Positions 52,559 to 61,236 of a DNA stretch of 64,000 nt are shown here, one piece after another. The translations under genes were made by a program, and so were the position numbers. The stretch lies in contig NZ_AOLY01000005.1 in assembly GCF_000336635.1 (NCBI RefSeq), positions 105,758 through 169,757 on the forward strand. The letters are read 5' to 3'. This DNA comes from Haloarcula japonica DSM 6131. Lineage in GTDB: Archaea > Halobacteriota > Halobacteria > Halobacteriales > Haloarculaceae. The notes under the pieces were generated by a model. It did not search any database and was not told the DNA's origin. It saw only the letters and a list, made by a program, of their open reading frames with translations. Within the stretch, counting starts at the first letter, position 1; every line of letters starts with the position of its first letter.

Positions 52559-52687
52559 CGCATCCTCTACTGTCGACGGGTAAACCGGTGTCGAAAGGGC
52601 GTCGTCACAGTAGCACTCTTCGTCTGGTCCACCTGGGTCGATACGACGGTCTTTGTGTGTCTAGTAGTGACATGACTATTCGTACTG

Positions 52688-52713
52688 GGCGGAAATAACG
52701 GCTGCTTTCCGCC
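52688..52713. repeat. Hairpin in the 362-base spacer 52559-52920
   Basis: GGCGGAAA pairs with TTTCCGCC over a 10-base loop. A second weaker one, GCTCT/AGAGC, follows at 52721-52739. The rest of the spacer is unusually AT-rich (52740-52860) with several TATA-like blocks and holds no supportable gene. Confidence 0.6.
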
Positions 52714-52920
52714 ATCTCGTGCTCTTTTCTGACGAGAGCTTAATCACCAGCAAAACAATTTAATAGTAAGTAAGTGTCGCTCAGTCTCACCTTTCCAATT
52801 CGGCGATAACAGAGATCGGCTTAGCAGGTTATTATGTTTTTCTGAACTGTCTCGCCGGTTTATGTGTCGTTCACCCGTCCAATCGTTCGCATTGCCTGCC
52901 GATCACCGCATGACCAACCC

Positions 52921-54141
52921 ATGATAAACACTCGCACACTTGCCGTTTTCGCTGCGTTGCTCGTCGTCGGCGGCCTCACCGCACAGGTCGGGGCTGTACC
53001 GGGCGTGACAGCGCAACAGGAATCGCCGTCGGAACAGGCCGGGAACACAGGAGTCACCGTTGACTCTCTGACTGCTCCAGAGAGCGTCGCACCGAACTCG
53101 ACTGCTGACGTAGCCGCGACGGTCACGAACAACGAGAACACCACAGTGACTGAATCCGTGGCGTTCCGGTTTGACGGGGCTGTCGTCGACCGGACGCTCG
53201 TCACGCTCGAGCCAAACGAGACCACCACAGTCCAGTTCTCCGCGGACACGACCGGCGTCGCGCCCGGTGACTATCGCCACGGTGTCTTCACTAGCGATGA
53301 CGGTCAGATCGCGCCTGTTACCGTCTCCGAGTCATTCACGCTGGAGAGCCTCGACGCACCGACGAACGCTACCGCCGGTGACAACATCACCGTTGACGCA
53401 ACCGTCGCCAACCCGAACGACTTCAACACGACACAGACTGTCGAGTTCCGACTGGGTGGCCAGCCGCTGGCCTCCGAGTCTGTGACGCTTGACGCGAACG
53501 AATCCACTGACGTGACGTTCACCGTCGATACGACCGGTGTCGAGCCGGATACGTACATCCATAGCGTCTTCACGCGCGATGACGGTGCGTTCGCCGAGAT
53601 CACCATCGAGTCTGCTACCGACGCACCTGAAGAGCCGACTGAGAACGAGACTGAGGAACCGCCAACGAACGAAACTGAAGAACCGACTGAAGACGAGACA
53701 GAAGAGCCTCCAGTGGACGAAACCGAAGAGCCGCCAGCGAACGAAACTGAAGAACCGACTGAAGACGAGACCGAAGAACCGCCAGCGAACGAAACTGAAG
53801 AACCGACTGAAGACGAAACCGAAGAGCCGCCCGCAAACGAGACCGAGGAGCCGACTGAAGACGAAACCGAAGAGCCGCCAGCGAACGAAACTGAAGAACC
53901 GCCAGCGGACGAGACCGAGGAACCGCCAGCGGACGAGACCGAGGAACCGCCAGCGGACGAGACCGAGGAACCGCCAGCGGACGAGACCGAGGAACCGCCA
54001 GCGAACGAGACCGAGGAACCGCCAGCGAACGAAACTGAAGAACTGACTGAAGACGAAACTGAGGAGCCGCCAGCGGACGAAACTGAGGAGACTGACGAAA
54101 CGGACAACACGACCGAAGAAGCCGCGACGACAGAAGGTTAA
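52921..54141 (+). CDS. Secreted protein with CARDB-like domains and a long acidic Pro-Glu-Thr repeat tail
   Basis: A 406-residue protein starting MINTRTLAVFAALLVVGG; the signal peptide probably ends near VTAQQE. Two Ig-like CARDB/NEW3 modules (about 42-135 and 136-235) share the phrases ESVTLDANESTDVTFTVDTTGVEPDTY and TLVTLEPNETTTVQFSADTTGVAPGDY. The C-terminal ~150 residues are 19 eight-residue EEPP(A)NET-type repeats, several holding N-x-T sequons. There is no PGF-CTERM or transmembrane anchor, so it is either released or held by charge. The minus strand is also open across the repeat, but that frame is a shadow. Confidence 0.8.
   Translation: MINTRTLAVFAALLVVGGLTAQVGAVPGVTAQQESPSEQAGNTGVTVDSLTAPESVAPNSTADVAATVTNNENTTVTESVAFRFDGAVVDRTLVTLEPNETTTVQFSADTTGVAPGDYRHGVFTSDDGQIAPVTVSESFTLESLDAPTNATAGDNITVDATVANPNDFNTTQTVEFRLGGQPLASESVTLDANESTDVTFTVDTTGVEPDTYIHSVFTRDDGAFAEITIESATDAPEEPTENETEEPPTNETEEPTEDETEEPPVDETEEPPANETEEPTEDETEEPPANETEEPTEDETEEPPANETEEPTEDETEEPPANETEEPPADETEEPPADETEEPPADETEEPPADETEEPPANETEEPPANETEELTEDETEEPPADETEETDETDNTTEEAATTEG
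53629..54084 (+). repeat. 24-base tandem repeat, 19 copies, within the secreted-protein gene
   Basis: Units encode EEP(P/T)(A/E/T/V)(N/D)ET. Adjacent copies differ by few bases, and runs of near-identical copies (for example four EEPPADET in a row) show recent expansion. The period is eight codons, so the frame is safe. Confidence 0.9.
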
Positions 54142-54169
54142 CGCGCACCACCCTGTCACCCGTTCACAT

Positions 54170-54175
54170 TTTTAA
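54170..54175 (+). promoter_or_regulatory. TATA box of the TrkA-like gene
   Basis: TTTAAT sits 24-29 bases before the ATG at 54199. The distance is right for a leaderless mRNA. Confidence 0.5.
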
Positions 54176-54198
54176 TGGTGGCCGTCGTACCGTAGTCC

Positions 54199-54864
54199 AT
54201 GAAGTTCGTTATCGTTGGCTATGGCCGCGTCGGCATCCGGACCGCACGGATCCTGCAGAGCGAGGGCCACGAGGTTGTTATCGTCGACAACGACCCTGTG
54301 AAAGTCGAACGGGCCACGGAGACCGGGTTCGAGACGATCCAGGGAGACGGCAACGAGGAGAGCGTCCTCATCGATGCTGGCATCGAAACTGCGGACGCTA
54401 TCGGTGGTCTCACGGGCGACCTGAACACGAACTTCACCGCCTGTATGATCGGCAAGGAGTTCGGCTGTCGGACCGTTCTGCGGATCGACGCCGACTACCG
54501 CGAGGAGATCTACGAGAAGTACGCCGCCGACGTGGACGAGATCATCTACCCCGAGCGGCTGGGCGCGGCCGGCGCGAAGACAGCACTGCTGGGCGGTGAC
54601 TTCAACGTCCTCGCCGACCTGACCGAACAGCTCTCGGTCGCGAGCATCCGTATCCCCGACGGCTCACCGTTCGTCGGGAAACGGGTCGTCGAGGTGGAGC
54701 TTCCCGGCGACGCTCACATCTACGCACACGGGAAGGACCACGAACCGATGACGATTCCACTCCCCCAGACCGAGATCGAACCCGGCGACAGCGTTGCGAT
54801 CATGGCTGATCCCGGTGGGCTGGACGACATTCGAGCGACGCTCCGGGGCGACGCGTCAGCCTGA
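54199..54864 (+). CDS. TrkA-type K+ uptake regulatory protein
   Basis: A 221-residue single RCK protein. The NAD-binding motif is FVIVGYGRVGIRTARIL, with the second-strand acidic end VIVDND. A TrkA_C domain follows (SVASIRIPDGSPFVGKRVVEVELPGDAHIYAH, about 140-215). It should bind NAD/ATP and gate a Trk/Ktr membrane subunit encoded elsewhere. No trkH adjoins. Confidence 0.9.
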   Translation: MKFVIVGYGRVGIRTARILQSEGHEVVIVDNDPVKVERATETGFETIQGDGNEESVLIDAGIETADAIGGLTGDLNTNFTACMIGKEFGCRTVLRIDADYREEIYEKYAADVDEIIYPERLGAAGAKTALLGGDFNVLADLTEQLSVASIRIPDGSPFVGKRVVEVELPGDAHIYAHGKDHEPMTIPLPQTEIEPGDSVAIMADPGGLDDIRATLRGDASA

Positions 54865-55148
54865 GGTTCCGGGGCTATATCCCGCGGTATCGTCTCTTTG
54901 CAGGTCAATAGCGCTTGCTGTCTGTGGCGAAAGCCGGGGGGAAGTAGGATATGAAAGGGAGGATCGCGGTGTCCGGGCGCGTCTGGGGAGGATAGGATGG
55001 CACGCAGTGGCACCGACATCCACTGGAGCCGTGGAAGCGCGCCCGTACCGGTTGGAATGCTACCGGTAAGCATAAATTCCCGTCAGACGAGCGGCCGACG
55101 GACGACAGACAGCACGGCTTTTTGCCCGTTCAGCCACTGCCTCCTGCT

Positions 55149-55256
55149 ATGACCTGGGCGACGTTGTTCGAACGCGCGGTAGACCACCAGACTACAGTCG
55201 ATGCTGTCCGCGTGGCCCTCGATGAGCACCGAGCGGAGGACGACGGCAATGCGTGA
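55149..55256 (+). CDS. 35-aa small protein coupled to a PIN-like gene
   Basis: A complete frame of ATG, 34 more codons and TGA at 55254-55256, reading MTWATLFERAVDHQTTVDAVRVALDEHRAED. It is acidic and helical, like other haloarchaeal proteins. Its stop overlaps the ATG of the next gene (55249) by eight bases, the same arrangement as toxin-antitoxin operons. An antitoxin-like or partner role is possible but not proven. It is preceded by 284 gene-free bases. Confidence 0.55.
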   Translation: MTWATLFERAVDHQTTVDAVRVALDEHRAEDDGNA

Positions 55257-55725
55257 GCCGTCGCCAGCGCGCGTCGTCGCGGATGCCGATGTCCTCGCCG
55301 CCGATCTGCTGTGTGGGCCAGACAGCGATGTCTGTGCCGCTATCGATCATATCCGCCGGCACTCGTGGGTTACGCTCGTCGCGAGCGACCACTTGTTAGA
55401 CGATGCTACTGCCGTCATCGCCGACCTCGCTGAGGACGATCTGGCAGCCGACTGGCGAGCCCGGATCGAAGCCGACTGTGACATCGTCGATCACCCGGCC
55501 GGTGACCACCCCGCGTTGGCCTCGGCCTACCGGGGCGGCGCACAACACCTCCTTTCTTACGATGACGACCTGCGCAGCGCCCGAACCAGCGCGTCGATCA
55601 ACCGGCATATGTCTCTGAGTATCAGACCGCCGGATGCCTTCGCTCGCCTGTTCGATCCGGAATCACTGTACCCCGTCGTCGAGGACGGCGAGTATCCCGG
55701 TCCGGACCGGGACCCACGCGCGTAG
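55249..55725 (+). CDS. PIN-like domain protein (DUF7384-type)
   Basis: A 158-residue protein starting MREPSPARVVADADVLAADLL. The first acidic residue (ADADVLA) and DHLLDDATAVIADLAEDDL, then GAQHLLSYDDDLRSA, follow the PIN order of strand-Asp, helix-Glu, Asp-Asp. It is a conserved single-copy haloarchaeal family as I remember it (DUF7384). RNase activity is possible. It converges on the transducer gene at 55732. Confidence 0.65.
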   Translation: MREPSPARVVADADVLAADLLCGPDSDVCAAIDHIRRHSWVTLVASDHLLDDATAVIADLAEDDLAADWRARIEADCDIVDHPAGDHPALASAYRGGAQHLLSYDDDLRSARTSASINRHMSLSIRPPDAFARLFDPESLYPVVEDGEYPGPDRDPRA

Positions 55726-55731
55726 CGAAAA

Positions 55732-57435
55732 TCAGTCGTCAGCCATCGTTACCGTGGTTGCAGAAACTGTCCCCGACGGCCCGGCCGCGTCCTCGGCAAC
55801 GTCGAATGCCGCAAGCACCTCACGCAACTCGTCGGTCTGGGCTGCCATCTTCTGTACCTCGGTGGTCACTTCGGTAATCGTCGCGGTCTGTTCCTCTGTC
55901 GCGGCGGCGACGGCCTCGGACTCCTCGTTGGTCTGCTCGCTCACTGACGCGACTTCGTCGACCATATCGACGACCTCCTGCGTAGTCTCTGCCTGCTCCG
56001 CGGTGGCTCCCGAGATTTCTTGAATCGAGGCGTTGACCTCGCCGAGCACGTCGACGATATCCTCGAAGTCACGGAGCGCAGATTCGATGGTCGTGGCGCT
56101 GTCAGCCACCTGCTGGTTCGTCGCCTCTACGTCGCTGACGGTTTCGCTGGCCTCGTGCTGGACTGATTCGATGCGGTCCGACACGTCCGTCGCGGCGTCG
56201 CGAGTCTCCTCGGCGAGCGTCTTCACCTCGTCGGCGACGACGGCGAACCCGTCCCCGCTTGCATCCGCGCGAGCCGCCTCGATAGAGGCGTTTAACGCGA
56301 GCATGTTCGTCTGCTCGGCGATATCTGTGATGACCTCGACGATGTCGTCGATCTCGCTGATCTGGTCGACCAGACTTTCGACCGCGATGGCGATATCGTC
56401 GATACGAGCCTCCATCTCGTCGAGTTCGTCGATGGCCTGCTCGGCGTCATCGCGTCCCTCTCGACCTCGCCGTGTCGCCTTCTCTGCGGTGTCGGCCGCG
56501 TTTTCGGCGGTGGCGGCGATCTCTTCGACGGTGGCAGACAGCGTGTTCATCTCCGAGGCGACGTCGTCGTGACGCGACGCCTGCTGGCTGGCTCCAGCCG
56601 AGATCTCCTGAATCGACCGGGAAATCTCGTCGCTCGCGTCGTCGATCTCTTCGATGCTTCGGGTGACGTGATCGCTCGTCTCGTCGACGTCCTCTGCGAA
56701 TTCGGCGACGGTTGCGACCGTCTCTCCGAGCGTCGTCACGAGGTCGTTGTAGTTCTCGACGACGGCGTCGAACTGTTCGTCGTCGGCCTCGAAGTCCTCG
56801 TCGATGGTGGCCGTCAGGTCCCCGTCTTTCGCCCGCTCGGCGGCGTCACCGAAGGCGACGACGAGGTCGTTGAGCGCCTGGGAGCGTCGTTCGAGGTCGC
56901 TGGTCATCGTCTGGAGTTCGGTGGTGTAATCGTCCATACTGGCGGCCATCTTCTCCAGTGACTGCCCGAAGGTCCCGGGCACGTCCTCGTCGAGAACGTC
57001 GGCGTCGAACTCCTGCCGGGAGAGTGCGTCAGCCTGCTCGGATACTGTCTGCAGATAGGACTGCATCGAGCGAAACGACGAAAGCAGTTCGGCGACCTCG
57101 TCGCCCCGCTCGCTCTCGGGTAGTTCGACATCGAGTTCGCCGGACGCGATGTGGTCTGCACCCGCGGCCATCGCTGTGACAGGTTCGACGAAGTCTTCGC
57201 GGGTGATGAACACCGTGTTGGCAAACGCGACGATAGCGCCAGCCAGCAACACGCCCGTGACGACGAACCGGACGGTCCCGCTGGCGACGAGAGAGACGAC
57301 TGCCAGCGCGACCGAGGCGGCGAACTGCAGACCGACGGCCGCGAGCACTTTCCGCTCGACGGAGCCGGAGACGCCGAAGAGGTCCAGTGATTCACGTATC
57401 ACCGCTTTGTACTGTCCGACCGGGTCTGTGAGCAT
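55732..57435 (-). CDS. Methyl-accepting chemotaxis-type transducer without an extracellular domain
   Basis: A 567-residue protein. Two membrane helices (about 28-50 and 53-75) are separated by only a few residues, so no outside ligand domain exists. A HAMP domain (about 75-130) and a second HAMP-like segment near 200 follow. The signalling coil has the universal tip DIAEQTNMLALNASIEAARA and flanking methylation helices rich in Glu/Gln-Glu. Haloarchaeal Htr proteins with this plan sense cytoplasmic or membrane signals. No che genes adjoin. The start is MLTDPVGQY; a longer frame to 57477 was rejected. Confidence 0.9.
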   Translation of the reverse strand: MLTDPVGQYKAVIRESLDLFGVSGSVERKVLAAVGLQFAASVALAVVSLVASGTVRFVVTGVLLAGAIVAFANTVFITREDFVEPVTAMAAGADHIASGELDVELPESERGDEVAELLSSFRSMQSYLQTVSEQADALSRQEFDADVLDEDVPGTFGQSLEKMAASMDDYTTELQTMTSDLERRSQALNDLVVAFGDAAERAKDGDLTATIDEDFEADDEQFDAVVENYNDLVTTLGETVATVAEFAEDVDETSDHVTRSIEEIDDASDEISRSIQEISAGASQQASRHDDVASEMNTLSATVEEIAATAENAADTAEKATRRGREGRDDAEQAIDELDEMEARIDDIAIAVESLVDQISEIDDIVEVITDIAEQTNMLALNASIEAARADASGDGFAVVADEVKTLAEETRDAATDVSDRIESVQHEASETVSDVEATNQQVADSATTIESALRDFEDIVDVLGEVNASIQEISGATAEQAETTQEVVDMVDEVASVSEQTNEESEAVAAATEEQTATITEVTTEVQKMAAQTDELREVLAAFDVAEDAAGPSGTVSATTVTMADD

Positions 57436-57567
57436 ACGCACCTTTTTCTTACAGTGTATAATAAGGTTCGAGTCCAATTCTCGGATATTGAAAAGGAATC
57501 AATGGCCGGAAATCGGATAAGAGACGAAATACCCGTCGGAATCAACGCCAGTGTCGGAACTGATTCT

Positions 57568-58365
57568 CTACCTGTTCTGATTGACCAGCGCTGCGATGCG
57601 CCGGACAACCCAGCGCGGCGTCACCCTGACCAGTCGGTCGATAAGCCGCATCGACCGCCGCGGAATGACAACAGTCTCGCCAGCGGCGGCCCCTTCGTAG
57701 GCTGCCGATGCGACCGCCTCGGGCGTGTTCGTGGCGACCGACCCGACCGTCGAGTCTGCCATCCCAGCCCGTTCCTGAAACTCTGTGTCGACCGGACCGG
57801 GGCAGACCACCGTCACATCGACCGGTGTCTCACGGAGTTCCTCGGCCAGCGCCTCGCTGAAGCTGTTGATGTACGCTTTGCTCGCGTAGTAGCCAGCGAG
57901 GTTCGGCCCCGGCTGGAACCCGGCGACTGAACCCATGTTGATAACCGCCCCGCCGTCGTCGAACTCGTCTATGAACAATCGCGTCAGCTCGACGGGGAGC
58001 GTGACGTTCAGGCGCAGTTGCGTCCGTTCTTCCGACAGCTCACTTTCCGCGAACGGGCCGTAAGTCCCCACGCCGACGTTGTTGATGAGGACATCGATAT
58101 CCAGTCCGCGCTCAATCACCTCCTCGTACAGGTTTTCAGCAGCCGACGGGCGGTCGAGGTCCATCGTGATCGGCGTCGCCGTGACGCCCCTCGTTTCGAG
58201 GTCCTCGGCCAGTCGCTCTAACTTCCGCTCGCTCCGGGCGACGAGCACCACGTCGTGCCCGCGTGCAGCGAACTCCCGTGCCAGCGCGTCGCCGATGCCC
58301 GCCGACGCACCGGTTATCAAGGCGGTGCCGCCGGTGCCGACGACCGGTACGTCGCTACCGCTCAC
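57568..58365 (-). CDS. Short-chain dehydrogenase/reductase
   Basis: A 265-residue protein. The cofactor loop is ALITGASAGIGDALARE, LINNVGVG marks the second motif, and the catalytic triad is Ser in INMGSVAG and Tyr-x-x-x-Lys in YYASKAYI. The C-terminal extension is basic, ending in a helix that may touch the membrane. The GTG start at 58365 overlaps the stop of the upstream XTPase gene by 11 bases (58355), so they are one operon. A TTG at 58380 would overlap more and was rejected. Confidence 0.88.
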   Translation of the reverse strand: MSGSDVPVVGTGGTALITGASAGIGDALAREFAARGHDVVLVARSERKLERLAEDLETRGVTATPITMDLDRPSAAENLYEEVIERGLDIDVLINNVGVGTYGPFAESELSEERTQLRLNVTLPVELTRLFIDEFDDGGAVINMGSVAGFQPGPNLAGYYASKAYINSFSEALAEELRETPVDVTVVCPGPVDTEFQERAGMADSTVGSVATNTPEAVASAAYEGAAAGETVVIPRRSMRLIDRLVRVTPRWVVRRIAALVNQNR

Positions 58366-59026
58366 CGTACCACTCCGCAAACTTCGCCAGCGCCCGACCC
58401 CGGTGGGAAATCGCGTTCTTCTGCTCGGTGCTCATCTCCGCGAACGTCGTTCCGTCGTGCTCGAAAATGGGGTCGAAGCCGAACCCGCCCTCGCCGCGGG
58501 GCGCGACAATCTCGCCGTTCACACGTCCCTCGAACAGCTTCACCGGCACTGTCTCGCCACTTTGCGCCGCGTTCCCGTTGTGGACCTGCTCGTCCGTCGT
58601 CGCTGCGCCGCGGTCGTCGGCCGACAGGTCCTGTCCGCGGCGGTCCTCGCGGTCGATGCCGCCTGGGTCCGGCGTCGCCTCGAACCCGTCGCCGTCGCAG
58701 TAAGCGATGACCGTTTTGAACGCCGCGCCGCGGTCGTCTTCCGGTTCGGTCATGCGCCAGACGCGCTCGACGCCGACAGTGTCCTCGACGTACGAGGAGT
58801 ACGGCCCGGGGAACCCGTCGAAGGCGTCGATGAACAGCCCCGCGTCGTCGACGATGACCGGGCCGTCCGCCGCTTGGTAGGCCGCCCGTGCGCCCTCTGC
58901 CGCGACCGTCTTCAGGTCGTCGGCCTGGACCTCCGGGTAGTCGAAGTCGAACTGCTGGACATCGTCGTCGAGATACTCGGTCGCCTCCCGGACCTTCCCG
59001 AGGTTGGTCGTGACAAAATTGAGCAT
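58355..59026 (-). CDS. XTP/dITP pyrophosphatase (RdgB/HAM1 family) with an insertion
   Basis: A 223-residue protein starting MLNFVTTNLGKVREA, the substrate-loop motif TTNxxK. It has VDDAGLFIDAF (catalytic acidic pair), GFPGPYSSYVEDTVG, APRGEGGFGFDPIF and MSTEQKNAISHRGRAL. It removes non-canonical purine nucleotides. The family is normally about 185-200 residues; the excess is a ~36-residue hydrophilic insertion (about 120-156, rich in Asp/Gly/Arg) between YCDGDGFEATPD and VKLFEGRVNGE. Confidence 0.9.
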   Translation of the reverse strand: MLNFVTTNLGKVREATEYLDDDVQQFDFDYPEVQADDLKTVAAEGARAAYQAADGPVIVDDAGLFIDAFDGFPGPYSSYVEDTVGVERVWRMTEPEDDRGAAFKTVIAYCDGDGFEATPDPGGIDREDRRGQDLSADDRGAATTDEQVHNGNAAQSGETVPVKLFEGRVNGEIVAPRGEGGFGFDPIFEHDGTTFAEMSTEQKNAISHRGRALAKFAEWYGER

Positions 59027-59071
59027 ACCGGCACACGGCGACCGGCGATAAAAGAGCCGTCGAAACAGCGG

Positions 59072-59347
59072 TCAGTCGACGACGACTTCGACCGGCTCGT
59101 CCTCGCTCTCGGACTCGAACTCCTCGCTGCTCCCGCCGCGTTCGAGATACAGCATCACGCCGGCGACCGCCAGCACGACCCACGAGCGCCAGTTCGCCAG
59201 GTTCAGCGTGTAGCCGATGCCGAAGGGCTTCTCGACCAGCATGTCGTCGCCCGGCTTCCAATAGGCCGACACCAACCGCTTGAGGCTCGGTCGTTCGAAG
59301 TTGTACGGCACGCCGAACAACGTTCCCGACTGGGGTTTCTCTGCCAT
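59072..59347 (-). CDS. Small membrane protein (DUF5808-like)
   Basis: A 91-residue protein. The N-terminal half is soluble: LFGVPYNFERPSLKRLVSAYWKPGDDMLVEKPFGIGYTLNL. One membrane helix (about 52-68, WRSWVVLAVAGVMLYL) and a very acidic tail follow. DUF5808 proteins have this F-G-x-P-Y-N-F motif. It lies 45 bases before the XTPase gene on the same strand and may be in its operon. Confidence 0.7.
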   Translation of the reverse strand: MAEKPQSGTLFGVPYNFERPSLKRLVSAYWKPGDDMLVEKPFGIGYTLNLANWRSWVVLAVAGVMLYLERGGSSEEFESESEDEPVEVVVD

Positions 59348-59466
59348 ACCGAGTGCTATTCGTGCCGAGGTTAAACCATTTGTCCACCACCTTTTTCTTC
59401 GTCACCGTTCCTCGCTCTCTTCGCTCGCTGCGGGGACGGCTCCTCGAAAAACGTGGGCGAAAAAGG

Positions 59467-59513
59467 CGCGAATCGCTCCGTGATTCGCGTGAAACCGCGG
59501 CCGAAGGCCGCGG
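59467..59513. repeat. Two perfect hairpins in the spacer 59348-59565
   Basis: CGCGAATC/GATTCGCG (59467-59474 and 59482-59489) is followed by CCGCGGCC/GGCCGCGG (59495-59502 and 59506-59513, a 3-base loop). The preceding 59400-59450 is rich in cgctcgctgcgg-like motifs, similar in texture to the palindromes at 28.9-29.1 kb. No gene is supported in this 218-base spacer. Confidence 0.7.
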
Positions 59514-59565
59514 TATGCTTGCCGCCGCAGACCACCGCCCAGCCGATCGCTGCGTTGTATCCTCC

Positions 59566-61227
59566 CTACTGATACCGACCTCGGCCCTCGATATCGTCGA
59601 GGCTGGCGAACACCGCGTCGGCGTGGTCGCTCTCGGTCCGGTAGGCGTCCTCGGCGGCCGACAGCAGCGCCTCGGGATCGTCCGCGGTCCCGGCGAGCGA
59701 CTGGGCGAGGACGTGGAGGTCCATCGCGTGGTCCTCGGTTTCCCGTGTGTAGTAGCCGAGGCCGAAGTCGATGAGAAACGTCCGGTCCGCCCGGTCGCCA
59801 CGGCTACCGACCCGGACGTTCCGGGTCGTCGGGTCGCCGTGGACGAAGCCGGCGTCGTGGATGCGGGCGAGCCAGCGGCCCACGTCTGCGACGCGAGCTT
59901 CGGAGAGGCACTCGCGGAGGTCCGCATCGCCCACGCGCTGGAAGACGAGACGAGATTTCTGCGGGTCCACGTCCCGGACAAGCGGCGTCGGGACGCCGTT
60001 GCGCCGGGCCTCGCTGGTGAGCCGGGCTTCCTGCCGGGTCCGCTCGGTCCTGAGCCGCTCGTCCAGCGTCGGGTGGCGGTAGCTCCGCGGCACGCGCTCC
60101 TTGATGACCCGGTCCCCGTCGAAGCGGACGGTCGCTTCCGCGCCCTGGACCTCGTCGTCCGCCGTCCGATGGCGGTCGACTGACTCCTCGGCCCCCCGCC
60201 AGGTGACGGCCACCTCGTCCGGCCGGAAGTTCGAGTCGATGCGGGAGTCCTCGATGGGGATGGTGTCCCCGGCCGCGTACATCTTCGCGCCCAGCATCGC
60301 GATCATCCCGGCGTTGTCCCGCAGGAAGCGATGCTCGGGAGCGTAGAACTTCGCGCCGCGTTGCTCGCACATCTCGCCGAGCATCCGCTGGAGGCGGTCG
60401 TTCTGGCCGACGCCGCCGCCAAGCACCAGTTCGTCGGCACCGGTCAGCGACAGTGCCCGCTCGGAGACCTCCGTCAGCATCGCGAAGATGGTCTCTTCCA
60501 TGCCACGGCAGACATCCTCGACCGGGACGCCATCATCGACGGCCTGCTTGGCGGCGCTCATGATGCCGGAAAACGAGAAGTCCATCCCCTTGACGACGTA
60601 GGGCAGTTCGTGGTACTCGCCGTCCTTGGCGTGCTGTTCGACCTTCGGTCCGCCGGGATGTGACCAGCCGATGTGGCGCGTGAACTTGTCGATGGCGTTG
60701 CCGACGCCGGTGTCCATCGTCTCGCCCAGCACGCGGTACCGGCCGTTCCGGTAGCCCAGAATGTGGGCGTTCGCACCGGAGGCGTTCAGACACACCGGGG
60801 AGTCAAAGCCCGAGCGGTGGCGGCCCACTTCGAGGTGGGCGACCATGTGGTTCACGCCGACCAGCGGTACGTCGAAGCGTTGGGCGACCGCTCTGGCTGC
60901 TGTGGCGACGATACGTAGACAGGGCCCTAGTCCCGGGCCGCGAGCGAAGGCGACGGCGTCGATTGGCGCGCTGTTTTCTCCGCTCCCGTTCGTACCGCCA
61001 GCGCCAGCCCGCTCGTGTGCGTGCTTGATAGCGGTCTTGACGACGGTCGGAATGGCCTCGCCCATGTGTTCGGCGGCCTCGCGCGGGTGGATGCCGCCGC
61101 TGTCCGGTGCGTACGCGTCAGTTTCGATGAAAACGTGATCGTCGTCGGTTACCTGCGCTGGGTCCGGCGTCTCAAAAACCGAAGCACTGGCTGCCCAGGC
61201 GGTACCTTCGATACCCAGAATACGCAT
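59566..61227 (-). CDS. Kae1-Bud32 fusion of the KEOPS complex (t6A tRNA modification)
   Basis: A 553-residue protein. Residues 1-330 are Kae1/TsaD: NHMVAHLEVGR (metal histidines), FARGPGLGPCLR, SHPGGPK, VLGGGVGQNDRL. Residues 345-553 are the Bud32 kinase: RVIKERVPRSYRHPTLDERL, FVHGDPTTRNV (catalytic loop) and LIDFGLGYYT. KEOPS makes N6-threonylcarbamoyl-adenosine at position 37 of ANN-decoding tRNAs. The fusion is found in several euryarchaea, including haloarchaea. It follows S27ae on the same strand, nine bases after its stop. Confidence 0.96.
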   Translation of the reverse strand: MRILGIEGTAWAASASVFETPDPAQVTDDDHVFIETDAYAPDSGGIHPREAAEHMGEAIPTVVKTAIKHAHERAGAGGTNGSGENSAPIDAVAFARGPGLGPCLRIVATAARAVAQRFDVPLVGVNHMVAHLEVGRHRSGFDSPVCLNASGANAHILGYRNGRYRVLGETMDTGVGNAIDKFTRHIGWSHPGGPKVEQHAKDGEYHELPYVVKGMDFSFSGIMSAAKQAVDDGVPVEDVCRGMEETIFAMLTEVSERALSLTGADELVLGGGVGQNDRLQRMLGEMCEQRGAKFYAPEHRFLRDNAGMIAMLGAKMYAAGDTIPIEDSRIDSNFRPDEVAVTWRGAEESVDRHRTADDEVQGAEATVRFDGDRVIKERVPRSYRHPTLDERLRTERTRQEARLTSEARRNGVPTPLVRDVDPQKSRLVFQRVGDADLRECLSEARVADVGRWLARIHDAGFVHGDPTTRNVRVGSRGDRADRTFLIDFGLGYYTRETEDHAMDLHVLAQSLAGTADDPEALLSAAEDAYRTESDHADAVFASLDDIEGRGRYQ

Positions 61228-61236
61228 CGGGCGGCC

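Noticed and set aside
53304-54110. A 268-residue minus-strand frame of Ser-Val/Gly-Gly repeats opposite the secreted repeat protein
   Set aside because: It arises from the 24-base repeat read backwards. The plus-strand frame has a signal peptide, Ig-like domains and acidic halophilic composition; the minus frame has none.
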